A stretch of DNA of 64,000 bases from a bacterium (GCA_016125155.1 WGMI01000008.1:1-64000), one strand, 5' to 3'. Shown: positions 38,774 to 47,649, counted from the stretch's first letter. Notes: generated by a model not told the origin, from the sequence alone. Program-made: numbers and translations.

Positions 38774-40501
38774 TTAGGAAATCGAGGTGATGACACTCCG
38801 GGCTCCGGGAATTTGGAGCACTTCGTCCAGGGTACCTTGGGCTTTGATGCGCCCTGCTTCCAGCCAGACAACCCGATCGCATTGTCGGGCCATATGGGCA
38901 TCGTTCGATGCGACCACCAAGGTCCAGGCGCGATTGCGGTCTACGATACACTGAATCAGCCCCTGATAGTTGTCTAAGCTCTCAAATTCGTGGAGGTTAT
39001 CGATGAGCAACAAGGAAGGACGATGGGCCAAACTTCGGGCCAAAATGATACGGGTTATAATGCTGTGGGGCAAGTGCTTGGTGGCCGGTTCTAGCACAGT
39101 ATTCAATCCTTCGGGTAGGCTTTGTACAAACCCGTTCAACCCGGCCACGCTGAGGGCGTTGAGCAATTCGGCTTGTTCAATCCCCTCACGTCCCAGGGTG
39201 ATGTTGTCCAAGAGACTGCCACTAAAGAGGTTTTCCTGATTGAAATTCTCCCCGATGACAAAGCGCAATTGTTCGATGTCGAGGCTTCCTATGGGCATGC
39301 CGTTGTAGGATAGAACTCCTTCAAAATCGTCGTACAGGCTCCCGAGTATGTGCAAAAGGGCTGTCTTGCCACTGCCTTCTTGTCCAATTAAACAACATCG
39401 CTCGCCCGCGTTAATGACGAGATCGATGTCGCTTAAAACAAGCTTTCCGTCTGGGGCAAAGTGCAGTTTCGCCATCCGGCATGCAACACCTTGATTGATC
39501 GGGATTTCAATAGAAGCTTTATCGTTGCGGTGTTCGAGTTCGATATCGCTTACTTGCCCGAGTTTTTCGAGGCCCGTCATGGTGTCGTAGACGGTTTCCA
39601 GCGAAAAAATAATTTTCTCCGTGGCGTTGATAATCAAAATGATGATGATTTCCCCAGCGACAAACTGTCCGATGTTCAACTCGCGCTGCATGACGAGTAA
39701 GCCACCGATAATGAGCAAACCTGCCGTGATGACCACCTTGAATCCAACCGTATACGCATACTGCCCCAGAAGGACTTTAAAATGGTCTTTTCGGGCCTGG
39801 ATGTACGATTGTGCCAGTTTGTCGCTGCGCTGGGTGGCCAGCTCGGTGCGCCCGGCCATTTTAAATGTGATCAGCGATCGAGCCACTTCTTCGAGCCAGA
39901 AGGCGGTTTTGTATTTATAGGAAGATTCTGTGTAGCTGGTTTTCAGGCCTTGGTTTCCGTAGAGGTAAAAAACCAGGGCGAGGAGCAACAAAGCAACCAA
40001 TCCGAAGAAGACGAAAAACGGGTGGTAGAAACTGAGCAAGACCAAGCCAAATACAATGTTGAGCCCGCTGGTGGCAAAGTCGAGCAAGATTTTGGGCAGG
40101 CCTTTTTGAACGGTCAAGACATCGAAAAACCGGTTCATCAAGTCGGTGGGTTCGTACTGTCGAAGGGCTTCTGCCTTAAAACGGGGCGTTCGGTACGCGA
40201 ATTCGATGGCCGCCCGGCTGAATAGGCGCTGCTGGAGCGATTCCAAGACACTGAGTTGGAGAATTTGGAGCACCCCTGTAAGCGCCGTACCGACCAATAC
40301 GACTGTAATCAATATCCACCAGCTCGTCGAAACCGTTGCGCCGTTAATCAGTTGAATGATGGCCTGTACCCCCAAGGGGAGCGACAAATTGACCAGACCG
40401 TTGAACACTGCAAAGACGTAAATCAGGCCCAGATCCTTTCGGTCGGGCTGCAACATCATAAAAAAGCGCCTCAAGGGCGCGAGTTTCGATTCTGATGCCA
40501 T
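38774..40501 (-). CDS. ABC exporter with degenerate nucleotide-binding domain
   Basis: A 575-residue half-transporter: a membrane domain with about six helices (residues 20-310) fused to an ATP-binding domain (350-575). It has no N-terminal peptidase domain. Walker A is intact (LIGQEGSGKTALLHILG), as is the Walker B aspartate (SLLLIDNLHEFES). Other sites differ from the consensus: the Q-loop glutamine aligns with Asn (ENFNQENLFSGSL), the LSGGQ signature reads LPHSI, the catalytic Glu after Walker B is Asn, and the switch His aligns with Asn (VVASNDAHM). ATP binding may remain, but normal hydrolysis is doubtful. It is followed by HlyD and TolC genes, so it belongs to a tripartite exporter. Substrate unknown. 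A possible promoter region lies in the 158-base gap upstream. Confidence 0.88.
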   Translation of the reverse strand: MASESKLAPLRRFFMMLQPDRKDLGLIYVFAVFNGLVNLSLPLGVQAIIQLINGATVSTSWWILITVVLVGTALTGVLQILQLSVLESLQQRLFSRAAIEFAYRTPRFKAEALRQYEPTDLMNRFFDVLTVQKGLPKILLDFATSGLNIVFGLVLLSFYHPFFVFFGLVALLLLALVFYLYGNQGLKTSYTESSYKYKTAFWLEEVARSLITFKMAGRTELATQRSDKLAQSYIQARKDHFKVLLGQYAYTVGFKVVITAGLLIIGGLLVMQRELNIGQFVAGEIIIILIINATEKIIFSLETVYDTMTGLEKLGQVSDIELEHRNDKASIEIPINQGVACRMAKLHFAPDGKLVLSDIDLVINAGERCCLIGQEGSGKTALLHILGSLYDDFEGVLSYNGMPIGSLDIEQLRFVIGENFNQENLFSGSLLDNITLGREGIEQAELLNALSVAGLNGFVQSLPEGLNTVLEPATKHLPHSIITRIILARSLAHRPSLLLIDNLHEFESLDNYQGLIQCIVDRNRAWTLVVASNDAHMARQCDRVVWLEAGRIKAQGTLDEVLQIPGARSVITSIS

Positions 40502-40659
40502 AATAATTCAAAAGAACAAAACTGAGACACGATTGTTTCGCCCTTCTGCCGGCCGCATCAAAACCCTCGGTTTTGCAGCCCATGGACGCATTCGAAGCTA
40601 CACAATTCGTGCCAAAGTCCGTTGGACGGGCTGTCGTGACGAAGGTCCTACGGAAAATT

Positions 40660-41604
40660 TCACTTTGGACCCAACCAACGCAAGGCTTGCCCTGCCCAAA
40701 GGGAACCGAGGGCGCCTGGAAGCGCTGTGTGCAGAAGCCAACAAAACAGCGAAGCCTGAAGGACGGCAGGGGCCGGGCAATCCAGTACATCAAAGGCGAG
40801 TACACCGGCTCCGCCCAACACCAACCCTTCGGTCCAACCCCAACTGGGAATCAGCGAAGCCAAGGTGTATTGGGCTGTGGCGGCTCCCCAATCGATCCAC
40901 AGTGGCGCACAGCCCCCCATGCTCTTCAAGAACAAAGCGAACGAAAGTGCATACAGCAGCCCTTTGAGGATTGAAATCCCCAGCAAAGAACCGTGGGGAA
41001 TTTCGGGCCATGTGCGTTCGGGAAACCACCGTTCGGGGATCCAACGGGGAAGGGGGTGACGCCGGCCTCGGTCGATGATCCAGCCCAAACCCAACGAAGT
41101 ACAGAGCGCAGCAAGACCCAAAACCCCCACCACCCAAGAGAGTTCGAGGAAGAGCCCGATACCGAGTGTGCAGATGCCCCCTAGGCCAATGCGTGCCTGC
41201 CATTTAATGGCTTGAAGCCCAAACAATCCCTGGGCCGCCCGACCGCGCTCTCCGGGCGCAAAGGGCCACAAGCGCGCAGTGTATTCGCTGGCAGGGGCGG
41301 GCAAAAAAAGCTGATAAAAGCCGTACACCGCGGTATTGCGCGCTACAAAACGAATTTCGCGGTGTAGTCCGAAACTGTGCAAACAAATATGCCAAAGCCA
41401 TACTTCCAAGCCAAACACCACCGGGCCGAGTATCAGTTGCGGCCAGAGCCAAACCGGGTCGCCGATGTTTTGGATTCCGGATTCAGCATCAGACGATCCC
41501 CATTGGTGGACAATCACCGCGAGTGCAATGGCCGGGCCGATGGCCATCAACAGCCCGCGTGTCCATCTCTTCAACCCGAGGCCACCCGACGTCTCGAACT
41601 TCAT
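40660..41604 (-). CDS. Integral membrane protein, lysylphosphatidylglycerol-synthase TM-like
   Basis: A 314-residue membrane protein from ATG 41604, chosen because it overlaps the stop of the queuosine-transporter gene as ATGA; an ATG four codons upstream is also possible. About seven to eight hydrophobic segments are visible (LLMAIGPAIALAVIVHQW, LILGPVVFGLEVWLWHICL, WVVGVLGLAALCTSLGL). A loop near FLPAPASEYTARLWPF resembles the membrane part of the flippase-like/LPG-synthase TM family, without the catalytic domain. The family assignment is tentative. In the 158-base gap before the ABC gene there is a small GC-poor hairpin near 40560 but no convincing terminator. Confidence 0.55.
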   Translation of the reverse strand: MKFETSGGLGLKRWTRGLLMAIGPAIALAVIVHQWGSSDAESGIQNIGDPVWLWPQLILGPVVFGLEVWLWHICLHSFGLHREIRFVARNTAVYGFYQLFLPAPASEYTARLWPFAPGERGRAAQGLFGLQAIKWQARIGLGGICTLGIGLFLELSWVVGVLGLAALCTSLGLGWIIDRGRRHPLPRWIPERWFPERTWPEIPHGSLLGISILKGLLYALSFALFLKSMGGCAPLWIDWGAATAQYTLASLIPSWGWTEGLVLGGAGVLAFDVLDCPAPAVLQASLFCWLLHTALPGALGSLWAGQALRWLGPK

Positions 41605-42305
41605 TCGTCGGACCATTCTTCGCCCGGCTTCAGGTCCAGTCTAAGGCGGATAAACGACACCAAAGGATAGATGAGGGCGGTATCGAGCAAGGCCATCAAC
41701 ACTTTAAACAACCATCCGTCCAAGATGAGTTGACCCATTTCGGCGATGGTTTTGGTCCCGACAAAAAGGACCCCGACCACCAAGACGGTGTCGACCCATT
41801 GGGATAGGATGGTCGAGAAATTATTTCGCAACCAAAGATGCCGTCCCCGGGTGAGTCGTTTCCAAAAGTGAAACAGGCGGACATCGACCAATTGCGCCGC
41901 CAAATAGGCCGCCATCGAAGCCCCCAAGACCCTCCAGGCATTGCGAAATACCTGGTCGTAGACCGAATCGCCCACGGGCGAACCCTCTATGGCGGGAAAC
42001 GCCGATCCCAGCCAGAGCACCAACAACACAAAGAGCGATGCGCCAAAACCGGCCAACACGACCCGATTGGTTTTTCGGGCTCCATAGATTTCGGACAACA
42101 CATCGGTCATCAGAAAGGTCAAAGGATACGGAAGAATGCCTGCCGAAACGACAAACTCCTTAAATCCCAAATCGATTCGGACAAATTTGTTTGCAATCAA
42201 GTTGCAGACCACCAGGGCCGCAATAAAAAGGGAAGAGGCCCACAAATACAGCTTTGCGGCCTCTTCTTTTCGCCTGTGCTCTGGCGCCGGTTGGATGAAC
42301 CCCAT
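41601..42305 (-). CDS. YhhQ-family queuosine precursor transporter
   Basis: A 234-residue inner-membrane protein of the VUT family, importing the queuosine precursors preQ0 or preQ1. Six to seven hydrophobic segments. Motifs: NLIANKFVRIDLG, PYPLTFLMTDVLSEIYGARK and, in the middle, RNNFSTILSQWVDTVLVV, which holds the conserved Asn/Gln/Asp residues. Length and order fit. It lies 3 bases downstream of sppA and overlaps the next gene by 4 bases. Confidence 0.9.
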   Translation of the reverse strand: MGFIQPAPEHRRKEEAAKLYLWASSLFIAALVVCNLIANKFVRIDLGFKEFVVSAGILPYPLTFLMTDVLSEIYGARKTNRVVLAGFGASLFVLLVLWLGSAFPAIEGSPVGDSVYDQVFRNAWRVLGASMAAYLAAQLVDVRLFHFWKRLTRGRHLWLRNNFSTILSQWVDTVLVVGVLFVGTKTIAEMGQLILDGWLFKVLMALLDTALIYPLVSFIRLRLDLKPGEEWSDE

Positions 42306-42308
42306 CCG

Positions 42309-44090
42309 TTAGAGAAGGAGTTCTTGTTCGAGGCGATACAATGGCATGCGGTTGTAGCGAACCATTTGCTGATAGGTGGTCAACCAGTGTTGAATGGAGG
42401 CTGGGAGGTCTTTGCTCCACCGGCTGGATTTCCCCTCCAGTTTATTGAGCAGTTGCTGGATGGGATCTTCAATCTCGGGGTATTCCACCACCCGGTAGCT
42501 GCCTTTTTCGAGCCCTGCCATGCGCGCCGCACAACTTTCTGCCCTCCGCAGTCCCCCGAGTGCGTCGATGAGCCCGATGCCCAGGGCGCTGTTTCCCGTC
42601 CAAACCCGGCCTTGGGCAACGCTGTCTACCTCGGCAAAGGTCATTCCGCGCTCGTCTGCGACATGCTGTACAAAGTCGTTGTAATAACGGTCTATTTCGC
42701 GTTGAATGACCTTGCGCTCAAAGGGATCGAGACCGCGGCTAAAGCTGCCCGCCCCGCTGTGCGCCGCAGTTTTAATCTGCTCGTTGCGTATGCCGAGTTT
42801 GTCTTCGAGCAATTCAGAGCCATCGATCAACATGCCGAAGACACCGATGCTGCCTGTGATCGAATTGGGGTGGGCAAAGACGCTGTCGCCCATGGCAGAG
42901 ATCATATACCCTGCGGAGGCGGCCACATCGCCCATAGACACGACTACGGGAATCGAATCGTCGAACAGCGACAGCTCCCGGCAGATTTTGTCGGCGGCAA
43001 AGGCAAATCCCCCCGGCGAATTGACGCGCAACACCACCGCTTTGACTTTTTTATCCTTGCGCACCGTCCTTAAGGCAGAAATCATGCGGTCGGATTGGAT
43101 ATTGTACGCCCCATCCCCTTCGTTGAATTCTCCTTCGGCATAGACCACCGCGATTTTGTCTGATTTGATGCTGGGCTTGGGAGCCCCTTCGGGCAAGGGA
43201 CTCTTGAGGTAACTGCCAATTCCGATGGTGTGGGCTTTTTTGCCTTCTTCGGCCCCAGTCCGTTGCACCAGACGAGCATCGATCTCGTCTTCTTCGAGCA
43301 GGCCATCGACCAGTTTGTGCTCCAGTACACTTTGGGCTTCGCTAATGCTCAGGCTGTCTGCCCAACGCTGCAGATCCTCTGGATTCAAGGAACGCGAGCC
43401 CGCTACGGCGGAGATCACCTCGCCCCAAAGCTCGTCTGCCAACTGCTGCAATTGGGCTCTGTTGGCATCGCTCATGCGGTTGGCAATAAAAGGCTCTCCA
43501 GCACTTTTAAAGCGATTGTTGCTTCCCCGGATCAAATCGACTTTGACCCCGAGTTTGTCGAGACCATCTTTGAGATAGGACACTTCCATGTTCAAACCCG
43601 ACCATTCGAGGGCGCCGTGGGGATTGAGAAACAGGCTATCGGCTGCGCTTGCGAGATACAGCGACTTGGTGCTGACGAACGTACCGTACGCGACAATCGG
43701 TTTGCCGGAAATCCGTTTGAATTCATCCAAAGCCTCCCGGATTTCGCGCACGCTCGCCATGCCCCCGGAAAAACCGCCGAGATCCAGGTAAATGCCCGAG
43801 ATGTCCGGATCGGCTTGAGCGCGTTCGATGGCGCGCAAAATTCTGTTGAGCCCCATGCGCTCTTCTTCTCCGAACAAACTGTTCAATTCAGAGAAGGGAT
43901 CTTCTTCTACGCTGCGGTCGGCCAAGACCCAACCGTTGAGGTCGAGGTTCAGGTAACTGCCTGGTTCCACGGCCACCTTTTCGGTTTTAGAAAGGGCTGC
44001 ACCGAGGCCTATGGCGAGGATGAAAAAGAAGAACAATAAAAATAACCCACCTAAAAAAGCGGCGAGTACCTGGAGGAGAAAACGTCCCAT
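42309..44090 (-). CDS. sppA: Signal peptide peptidase SppA, 67 kDa type
   Basis: A 593-residue membrane-anchored serine protease that digests released signal peptides. One N-terminal membrane helix (LGGLFLLFFFFILAIGLG). Two ClpP-like (S49) domains follow: an N-terminal one with Lys195 in NRFKSAGEPF, and a C-terminal one with Ser392 in GDVAASAGYM. These align with Lys209 and Ser409 of E. coli SppA, and the spacing (197) is near that enzyme's 200, so the dyad is complete. Starts at ATG with a 9-bp perfect hairpin 10 bases upstream. Followed by the queuosine transporter 3 bases on. Confidence 0.95.
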   Translation of the reverse strand: MGRFLLQVLAAFLGGLFLLFFFFILAIGLGAALSKTEKVAVEPGSYLNLDLNGWVLADRSVEEDPFSELNSLFGEEERMGLNRILRAIERAQADPDISGIYLDLGGFSGGMASVREIREALDEFKRISGKPIVAYGTFVSTKSLYLASAADSLFLNPHGALEWSGLNMEVSYLKDGLDKLGVKVDLIRGSNNRFKSAGEPFIANRMSDANRAQLQQLADELWGEVISAVAGSRSLNPEDLQRWADSLSISEAQSVLEHKLVDGLLEEDEIDARLVQRTGAEEGKKAHTIGIGSYLKSPLPEGAPKPSIKSDKIAVVYAEGEFNEGDGAYNIQSDRMISALRTVRKDKKVKAVVLRVNSPGGFAFAADKICRELSLFDDSIPVVVSMGDVAASAGYMISAMGDSVFAHPNSITGSIGVFGMLIDGSELLEDKLGIRNEQIKTAAHSGAGSFSRGLDPFERKVIQREIDRYYNDFVQHVADERGMTFAEVDSVAQGRVWTGNSALGIGLIDALGGLRRAESCAARMAGLEKGSYRVVEYPEIEDPIQQLLNKLEGKSSRWSKDLPASIQHWLTTYQQMVRYNRMPLYRLEQELLL

Positions 44091-44100
44091 GTTGCGCTTT

Positions 44101-44128
44101 GGGTTGAAGGATGATGTAGCTTCAACCC
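44101..44128 (-). promoter_or_regulatory. Hairpin in the sppA 5' leader
   Basis: Perfect 9-bp inverted repeat GGGTTGAAG / CTTCAACCC (44101-44109, 44120-44128), 10-nt loop, its near edge 10 bases from the sppA ATG. No T-run on either strand, so not a standard terminator. Confidence 0.6.
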
Positions 44129-44249
44129 CTGCGAATTTCGTTTGTTTATCTCATTGCTTTGCAGCCGATCGTGATGGGCGCAGAAATGGGGGGATAAACG
44201 GTGGGATAGGCCATGGCCATTTTGTACAATGCACATATTATTCCGCAAT

Positions 44250-44267
44250 GTCACGCCATGTCGTGAC
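44250..44267. promoter_or_regulatory. Operator-like inverted repeat before folK
   Basis: GTCACG and CGTGAC form a perfect 6-bp dyad (44250-44255, 44262-44267) with a 6-base spacer, 17 bases before the folK ATG. It could be a transcription-factor site; none is identified. Confidence 0.35.
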
Positions 44268-44284
44268 CGCATATAGGGTATATC

Positions 44285-44773
44285 ATGATCTCAATCATTG
44301 GACTGGGAAGCGACCAAGGCGATCGGTTGGCCGAAATGCGGCTGGCCCTCGACGCGCTGTCTCGGTGGGGTACGGGGATGATGTGGAGCCGGGTGTTCCG
44401 AGGTCCTGCCCGAGGCAATGGCCCGATGAACGAATTCCTGAATGCGGTCTTGTGGCTGGAGTGCCCGCTGGAGGCCCCCGAATTGCTCGCTCGACTCCTC
44501 GCTCACGAAACCGCCCGGGGCCGAACCCGGATGGAAGGTATGTACACCTCGCGCCCCATCGATTTGGACCTCCTTTATTATGGAGATCATTGCATCGACC
44601 TGCCCGGTTTAATCGTACCCCATCCGCGACGGCTCGAACGCCGGTTTGTCCTCGAGCCATTGGCCGAAATTTGTCCAAATTGGGTCGATCCGGTCACCGG
44701 GCAAACGGTGGGGACCTGTCTGGACCTGTGTCCCGATCGGGCGCCCTTGGTTCCTCTAACAGAAGGATTGTGA
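44285..44773 (+). CDS. folK: 2-amino-4-hydroxy-6-hydroxymethyldihydropteridine diphosphokinase
   Basis: A 162-residue enzyme (HPPK) of folate synthesis that transfers pyrophosphate from ATP to the hydroxymethyl-pterin. The signature SRPIDLDLLYYGD holds the two metal-binding Asp residues, followed by IVPHPRRLERRFVLEPLAEI. Length matches the family. Its TGA overlaps the GTG start of the next gene (GTGA), so the two are coupled; folK beside a deoxynucleoside kinase is common in Bacteroidota. An operator-like dyad lies 17 bases upstream. Confidence 0.95.
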   Translation: MISIIGLGSDQGDRLAEMRLALDALSRWGTGMMWSRVFRGPARGNGPMNEFLNAVLWLECPLEAPELLARLLAHETARGRTRMEGMYTSRPIDLDLLYYGDHCIDLPGLIVPHPRRLERRFVLEPLAEICPNWVDPVTGQTVGTCLDLCPDRAPLVPLTEGL

Positions 44774-45390
44774 TACACATCGCCATAGAAGGCAACATCG
44801 GGGCAGGCAAAACGACTTTGACCAAAATGCTCCTCGATTCTTTGCCCGCCCGAGCTATGCTCGAGCCCTTTGAGGAGAATCCACTATTGCCCCTGTTTTA
44901 CCAAGATCCGTCCAAACACGCCTTGTCGCTCGAAATCAGTTTTATGGCCCAGCGCTTTGTGCAATGGAGCCGTGGAACCACCCAGACCGATTTGTTCAAT
45001 CCTTTTCTGGTGTCTGATTATCACTACGACAAGAGCAAGTTGTTTGCCGCGCTCAATTTGGAAGAAGACACCTTGGCTGTTTTCGATCGACTGTATTTGG
45101 GGATGCGCAAGCACCTCGCCCCTCCAGACGTACTCCTTTATATTCATCGTCCGCTCGAGGTGCTCGAAGAGAACATTGCACAGAGAGGCAGGCCCTACGA
45201 ACAGAACGTAGAACGCGATTATTTGAGGCGTATAGAGCACGCGTACACAGAATGGTTGCCCCAGTGTGGTGCCCATGGCGTGATCCGCTGGGAGCTGAAG
45301 GAAAAAAAAATCGAGGAATTGGGGGAACAATATGCCAGAATCCTTGATTTTGTGCGTGCTCCAGAGAATTCTTTTGTTATCCTATCATAA
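44770..45390 (+). CDS. Deoxynucleoside kinase
   Basis: A 206-residue kinase that phosphorylates deoxynucleosides for dNTP salvage. The start is GTG 44770, overlapping the folK stop; the frame is open far upstream but that part is antisense or out-of-frame sequence in folK. P-loop: IAIEGNIGAGKTTLTKML (residues 4-21). Then FMAQRFVQW, the DRLYLGMR stretch at the position of the family's ERS-type motif, VLLYIHRPLEVLEENIAQRG and a LID-like region RPYEQNVERDYLRR. Which base it prefers cannot be told. No terminator is clear before the next promoter. Confidence 0.92.
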   Translation: MIHIAIEGNIGAGKTTLTKMLLDSLPARAMLEPFEENPLLPLFYQDPSKHALSLEISFMAQRFVQWSRGTTQTDLFNPFLVSDYHYDKSKLFAALNLEEDTLAVFDRLYLGMRKHLAPPDVLLYIHRPLEVLEENIAQRGRPYEQNVERDYLRRIEHAYTEWLPQCGAHGVIRWELKEKKIEELGEQYARILDFVRAPENSFVILS

Positions 45391-45447
45391 ATTGGGTTAA
45401 TCTTTCGTAAACCCAACATCAATCCACGGTTCGTGTTGGATTATTTG

Positions 45448-45455
45448 TACTTTTG
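45448..45455 (+). promoter_or_regulatory. -7 box of the OmpA-like gene (TACTTTTG)
   Basis: TACTTTTG is a perfect match to TAnnTTTG, 70 bases before the ATG. No exact TTG lies 17-23 bases upstream, though the region is AT-rich. The long leader suits a highly expressed outer-membrane protein. Confidence 0.6.
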
Positions 45456-45525
45456 CGGTCAGAAAGAACGAATTGATCCTGACGCATACGCGTCAAAAGT
45501 GCCCTGAAAGAGTAAAAAAACGACC

Positions 45526-46902
45526 ATGAAAAAAAGCGTATTCGGACTTTTCCTCGCCTTGTTGTCTGTTGAAGCTTTCGCACAGAAGAACACTCTGTCC
45601 GATATGGCCAACTTCAGAAATTGGGCGGTTGGCATCAGCTTTGGGCCTGCCATTTCCACCGGTGACCTCATCAACTTCGAAGGCGACAAGAACGCTGAAG
45701 TGAAGGATGGAACCGGAGGTTTTGAGCCCGCCATCGGGATCCATGCAGATTATATGTTCAGCCCGGTGTTCGGACTGCGCCTGGCCTACGATTGGGCCTC
45801 GATGAGCGGTACCCGCGACGTGCGTTCATTTGAGGGTTCGATGAATCAATTCGACCTCGAGTTCGTGATCAGCATTTTGAACATCGGTCCCAGCGGGGGC
45901 GACGCCGAAACCAATTTTGCCCTGTTGGCCACGGCCGGTGTGGGTTTGGGAATCTTCAGTCCCACCACATTTACCCGCGAACAGCAAATCCGCGAATTTG
46001 ATCCCATCAATGCCGCGACGGTTCCCTTGAGCCTCACGGCCAAGTGGAAGTTGAACAACAAGTTCGATTTGGACTTGGGCGTTCGCTACATCTACATCGC
46101 CTCAGACTATGCCGACGGTTTGCAAGCGGGCAAGTCAAACGACGGTTTGGCCATTCCCTTTGTCGGTTTCCGTTACAACTTCGGCAAAGACGGAGAGAAA
46201 TCGGCCGTACACTTTGTCAATCCCTACGACGAAGTCTTTGGCGCCATGGCCGAAACCAAAGCCAAGATGGATGCGATGTCGACCGACGACGACGGAGACG
46301 GCGTAGCCAATATGATGGACAAAGACAACGCTACACCTGCCGGTGCCATTGTCGATGGTTCGGGTAAGGCTGTAGACAGCGACCGCGATGGTGTGCCGGA
46401 CTTTATGGATCAGGATCCCTTCTCGAACATCGGTGCCAAAGTGAACAGTCAAGGCGTGGAGAATGACCAAGACCAAGACGGAGTGGCCGATTCTCGCGAC
46501 CTCGAGCCCAATACTCCTGCGGGTTCTCAGGTGACTGCCCGTGGGCAGCGCATCAGCGAAGGTGGCGGAAGCGGAGCTGTAGGCTTTACGCCCTCGATCT
46601 ACTTCCCTGTCAACAGCACCTCGGTGAACTCAGCCAGCCAGCAACAATTGGCCATCATCGCCAAGCAAATGATCGCCAATCCGAACCTGAAGTACAAGGT
46701 GATCGGATACACCGACAAGTCTGGTTCCGAGTCCTACAATCAGAAACTGGGTGAGCGTCGTGCCAATGCGGTGATCAAAGAACTCGTCAACACCTACGGA
46801 ATTGATTCGAGCCGCTTGAGCGCTGAGTCGAAAGGCAAGTCTTCTCTCCTCGGAAACCGCAACGACGTAAACCGTCGCGTGGATTTCGAACCGATGAACT
46901 AA
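45526..46902 (+). CDS. OmpA-family outer-membrane protein with Asp-rich repeats
   Basis: A 458-residue outer-membrane protein. Signal peptide MKKSVFGLFLALLSVEAFAQ. Residues about 21-235 are an outer-membrane beta-barrel (GFEPAIGIHADYMFSPVFGL, ALLATAGVGLGIF, FDLDLGVRYIYIASDY). Residues about 258-335 hold short Asp-rich repeats of thrombospondin type 3 style (TDDDGDGVANMMDKDN, DSDRDGVPDFMDQDPF, DQDQDGVADSRDLEPN), which usually bind calcium. The last 110 residues are the peptidoglycan-binding OmpA domain (FPVNSTSVNSASQQQLAIIA, IGYTDKSGSESYNQKLGERR, GNRNDVNRRVDF). It anchors the outer membrane to the wall. It has a promoter and its own terminator. Confidence 0.95.
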   Translation: MKKSVFGLFLALLSVEAFAQKNTLSDMANFRNWAVGISFGPAISTGDLINFEGDKNAEVKDGTGGFEPAIGIHADYMFSPVFGLRLAYDWASMSGTRDVRSFEGSMNQFDLEFVISILNIGPSGGDAETNFALLATAGVGLGIFSPTTFTREQQIREFDPINAATVPLSLTAKWKLNNKFDLDLGVRYIYIASDYADGLQAGKSNDGLAIPFVGFRYNFGKDGEKSAVHFVNPYDEVFGAMAETKAKMDAMSTDDDGDGVANMMDKDNATPAGAIVDGSGKAVDSDRDGVPDFMDQDPFSNIGAKVNSQGVENDQDQDGVADSRDLEPNTPAGSQVTARGQRISEGGGSGAVGFTPSIYFPVNSTSVNSASQQQLAIIAKQMIANPNLKYKVIGYTDKSGSESYNQKLGERRANAVIKELVNTYGIDSSRLSAESKGKSSLLGNRNDVNRRVDFEPMN

Positions 46903-46922
46903 GACCTCACAAGGACATGAGC

Positions 46923-46956
46923 AAACCGCCTCCGGAAACAGGGGCGGTTTTTTTTT
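46923..46956 (+). terminator. Intrinsic terminator of the OmpA-like gene
   Basis: An 8-bp stem AAACCGCC / GGCGGTTT (46923-46930, 46943-46950) with a 12-nt loop, then six more T. It lies 20 bases after the stop. Confidence 0.9.
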
Positions 46957-47018
46957 GCTTTCTTTTCACAGCCAGCCGCAAAAGTGAGCCTGGGCCCACG
47001 GAAGAAGGGACCGTTTGT

Positions 47019-47567
47019 TTACCCCAACAGACCAGGTCGTTTGCCCAATCCGAAGAGCAGACTCCAACAGGCAATGCCCGTGGCCACGCTCAAGTTGAGC
47101 GAATGTTTGGTTCCGAATTGTGGAATGACCAACGCTCCATCGCACATCGCGAGGGCGGCATCGGATACCCCACTGATTTCGTGTCCGATCACCAAGGCAA
47201 TAGGGCGTTCATCTACCGACTCGAATGTTTCCAACGAAACCGCGTTTTCGGTCATTTCCAAGGCCAAAAGGGAGTACCCATCGAGCGCCTTCAAGCAATC
47301 GGTAATGTGCGCCCAACGCCTCCATTCGACGCAGTGCTCCGCGCCCAGGGCCGTTTTCGAAACTTCAGGGGTGAGCGGATCGGGCATGGGGCCGCACAGA
47401 TGGACGGCGTTGAGCCGAAAGGCATCGGCCGTGCGCAGAACAGAGCCCAGGTTGTGGGCGCTTCGAACGCCGTCGAGGACCAAGGTCAAGGGGTGTTTGG
47501 GAGCTTCCACAAAGGCTGCAGAAGACAGGCGACCCAATTCGTGGGTTCGGAGTTTGCGAAACTTCAT
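47019..47567 (-). CDS. TrmH/SpoU-family RNA methyltransferase
   Basis: A 182-residue enzyme from ATG 47567 (MKFRKLRTHELGRLS); the longer frame upstream overlaps mutS and lacks support. It is a knotted SPOUT methyltransferase that adds a 2'-O-methyl group to tRNA or rRNA with S-adenosylmethionine. The three motifs are HNLGSVLRTADAFRL, ALVIGHEISGVSDAALAMCD and HSLNLSVATGIACW, the last giving the knot. The substrate (tRNA Gm18 or rRNA) cannot be read from sequence. It diverges from mutS with 82 bases between, an arrangement I recall from other Bacteroidota. Confidence 0.92.
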   Translation of the reverse strand: MKFRKLRTHELGRLSSAAFVEAPKHPLTLVLDGVRSAHNLGSVLRTADAFRLNAVHLCGPMPDPLTPEVSKTALGAEHCVEWRRWAHITDCLKALDGYSLLALEMTENAVSLETFESVDERPIALVIGHEISGVSDAALAMCDGALVIPQFGTKHSLNLSVATGIACWSLLFGLGKRPGLLG

Positions 47568-47649
47568 TCGGTTTTTTGGCTGCGATCTAGGGCTGTTTGG
47601 GTGAAGTCGGCTGTGTGTACCTTGCGCATCACGCCCCGAAAATAGTCCC

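Noticed and set aside
41838-43073. A 411-residue plus-strand open frame opposite sppA and the queuosine transporter
   Set aside because: It spans parts of two well-supported minus genes and has no motif.
42309-44090. SppA missing its catalytic lysine
   Set aside because: At first the stretch KSLYLASAAD seemed to lack it. Alignment to E. coli places the Lys in the later KSAGEPF stretch (Lys195), which is intact.
44011-44769. Upstream extension of the deoxynucleoside kinase frame
   Set aside because: It runs through folK in another frame and part of the sppA promoter. The kinase P-loop begins right after GTG 44770.
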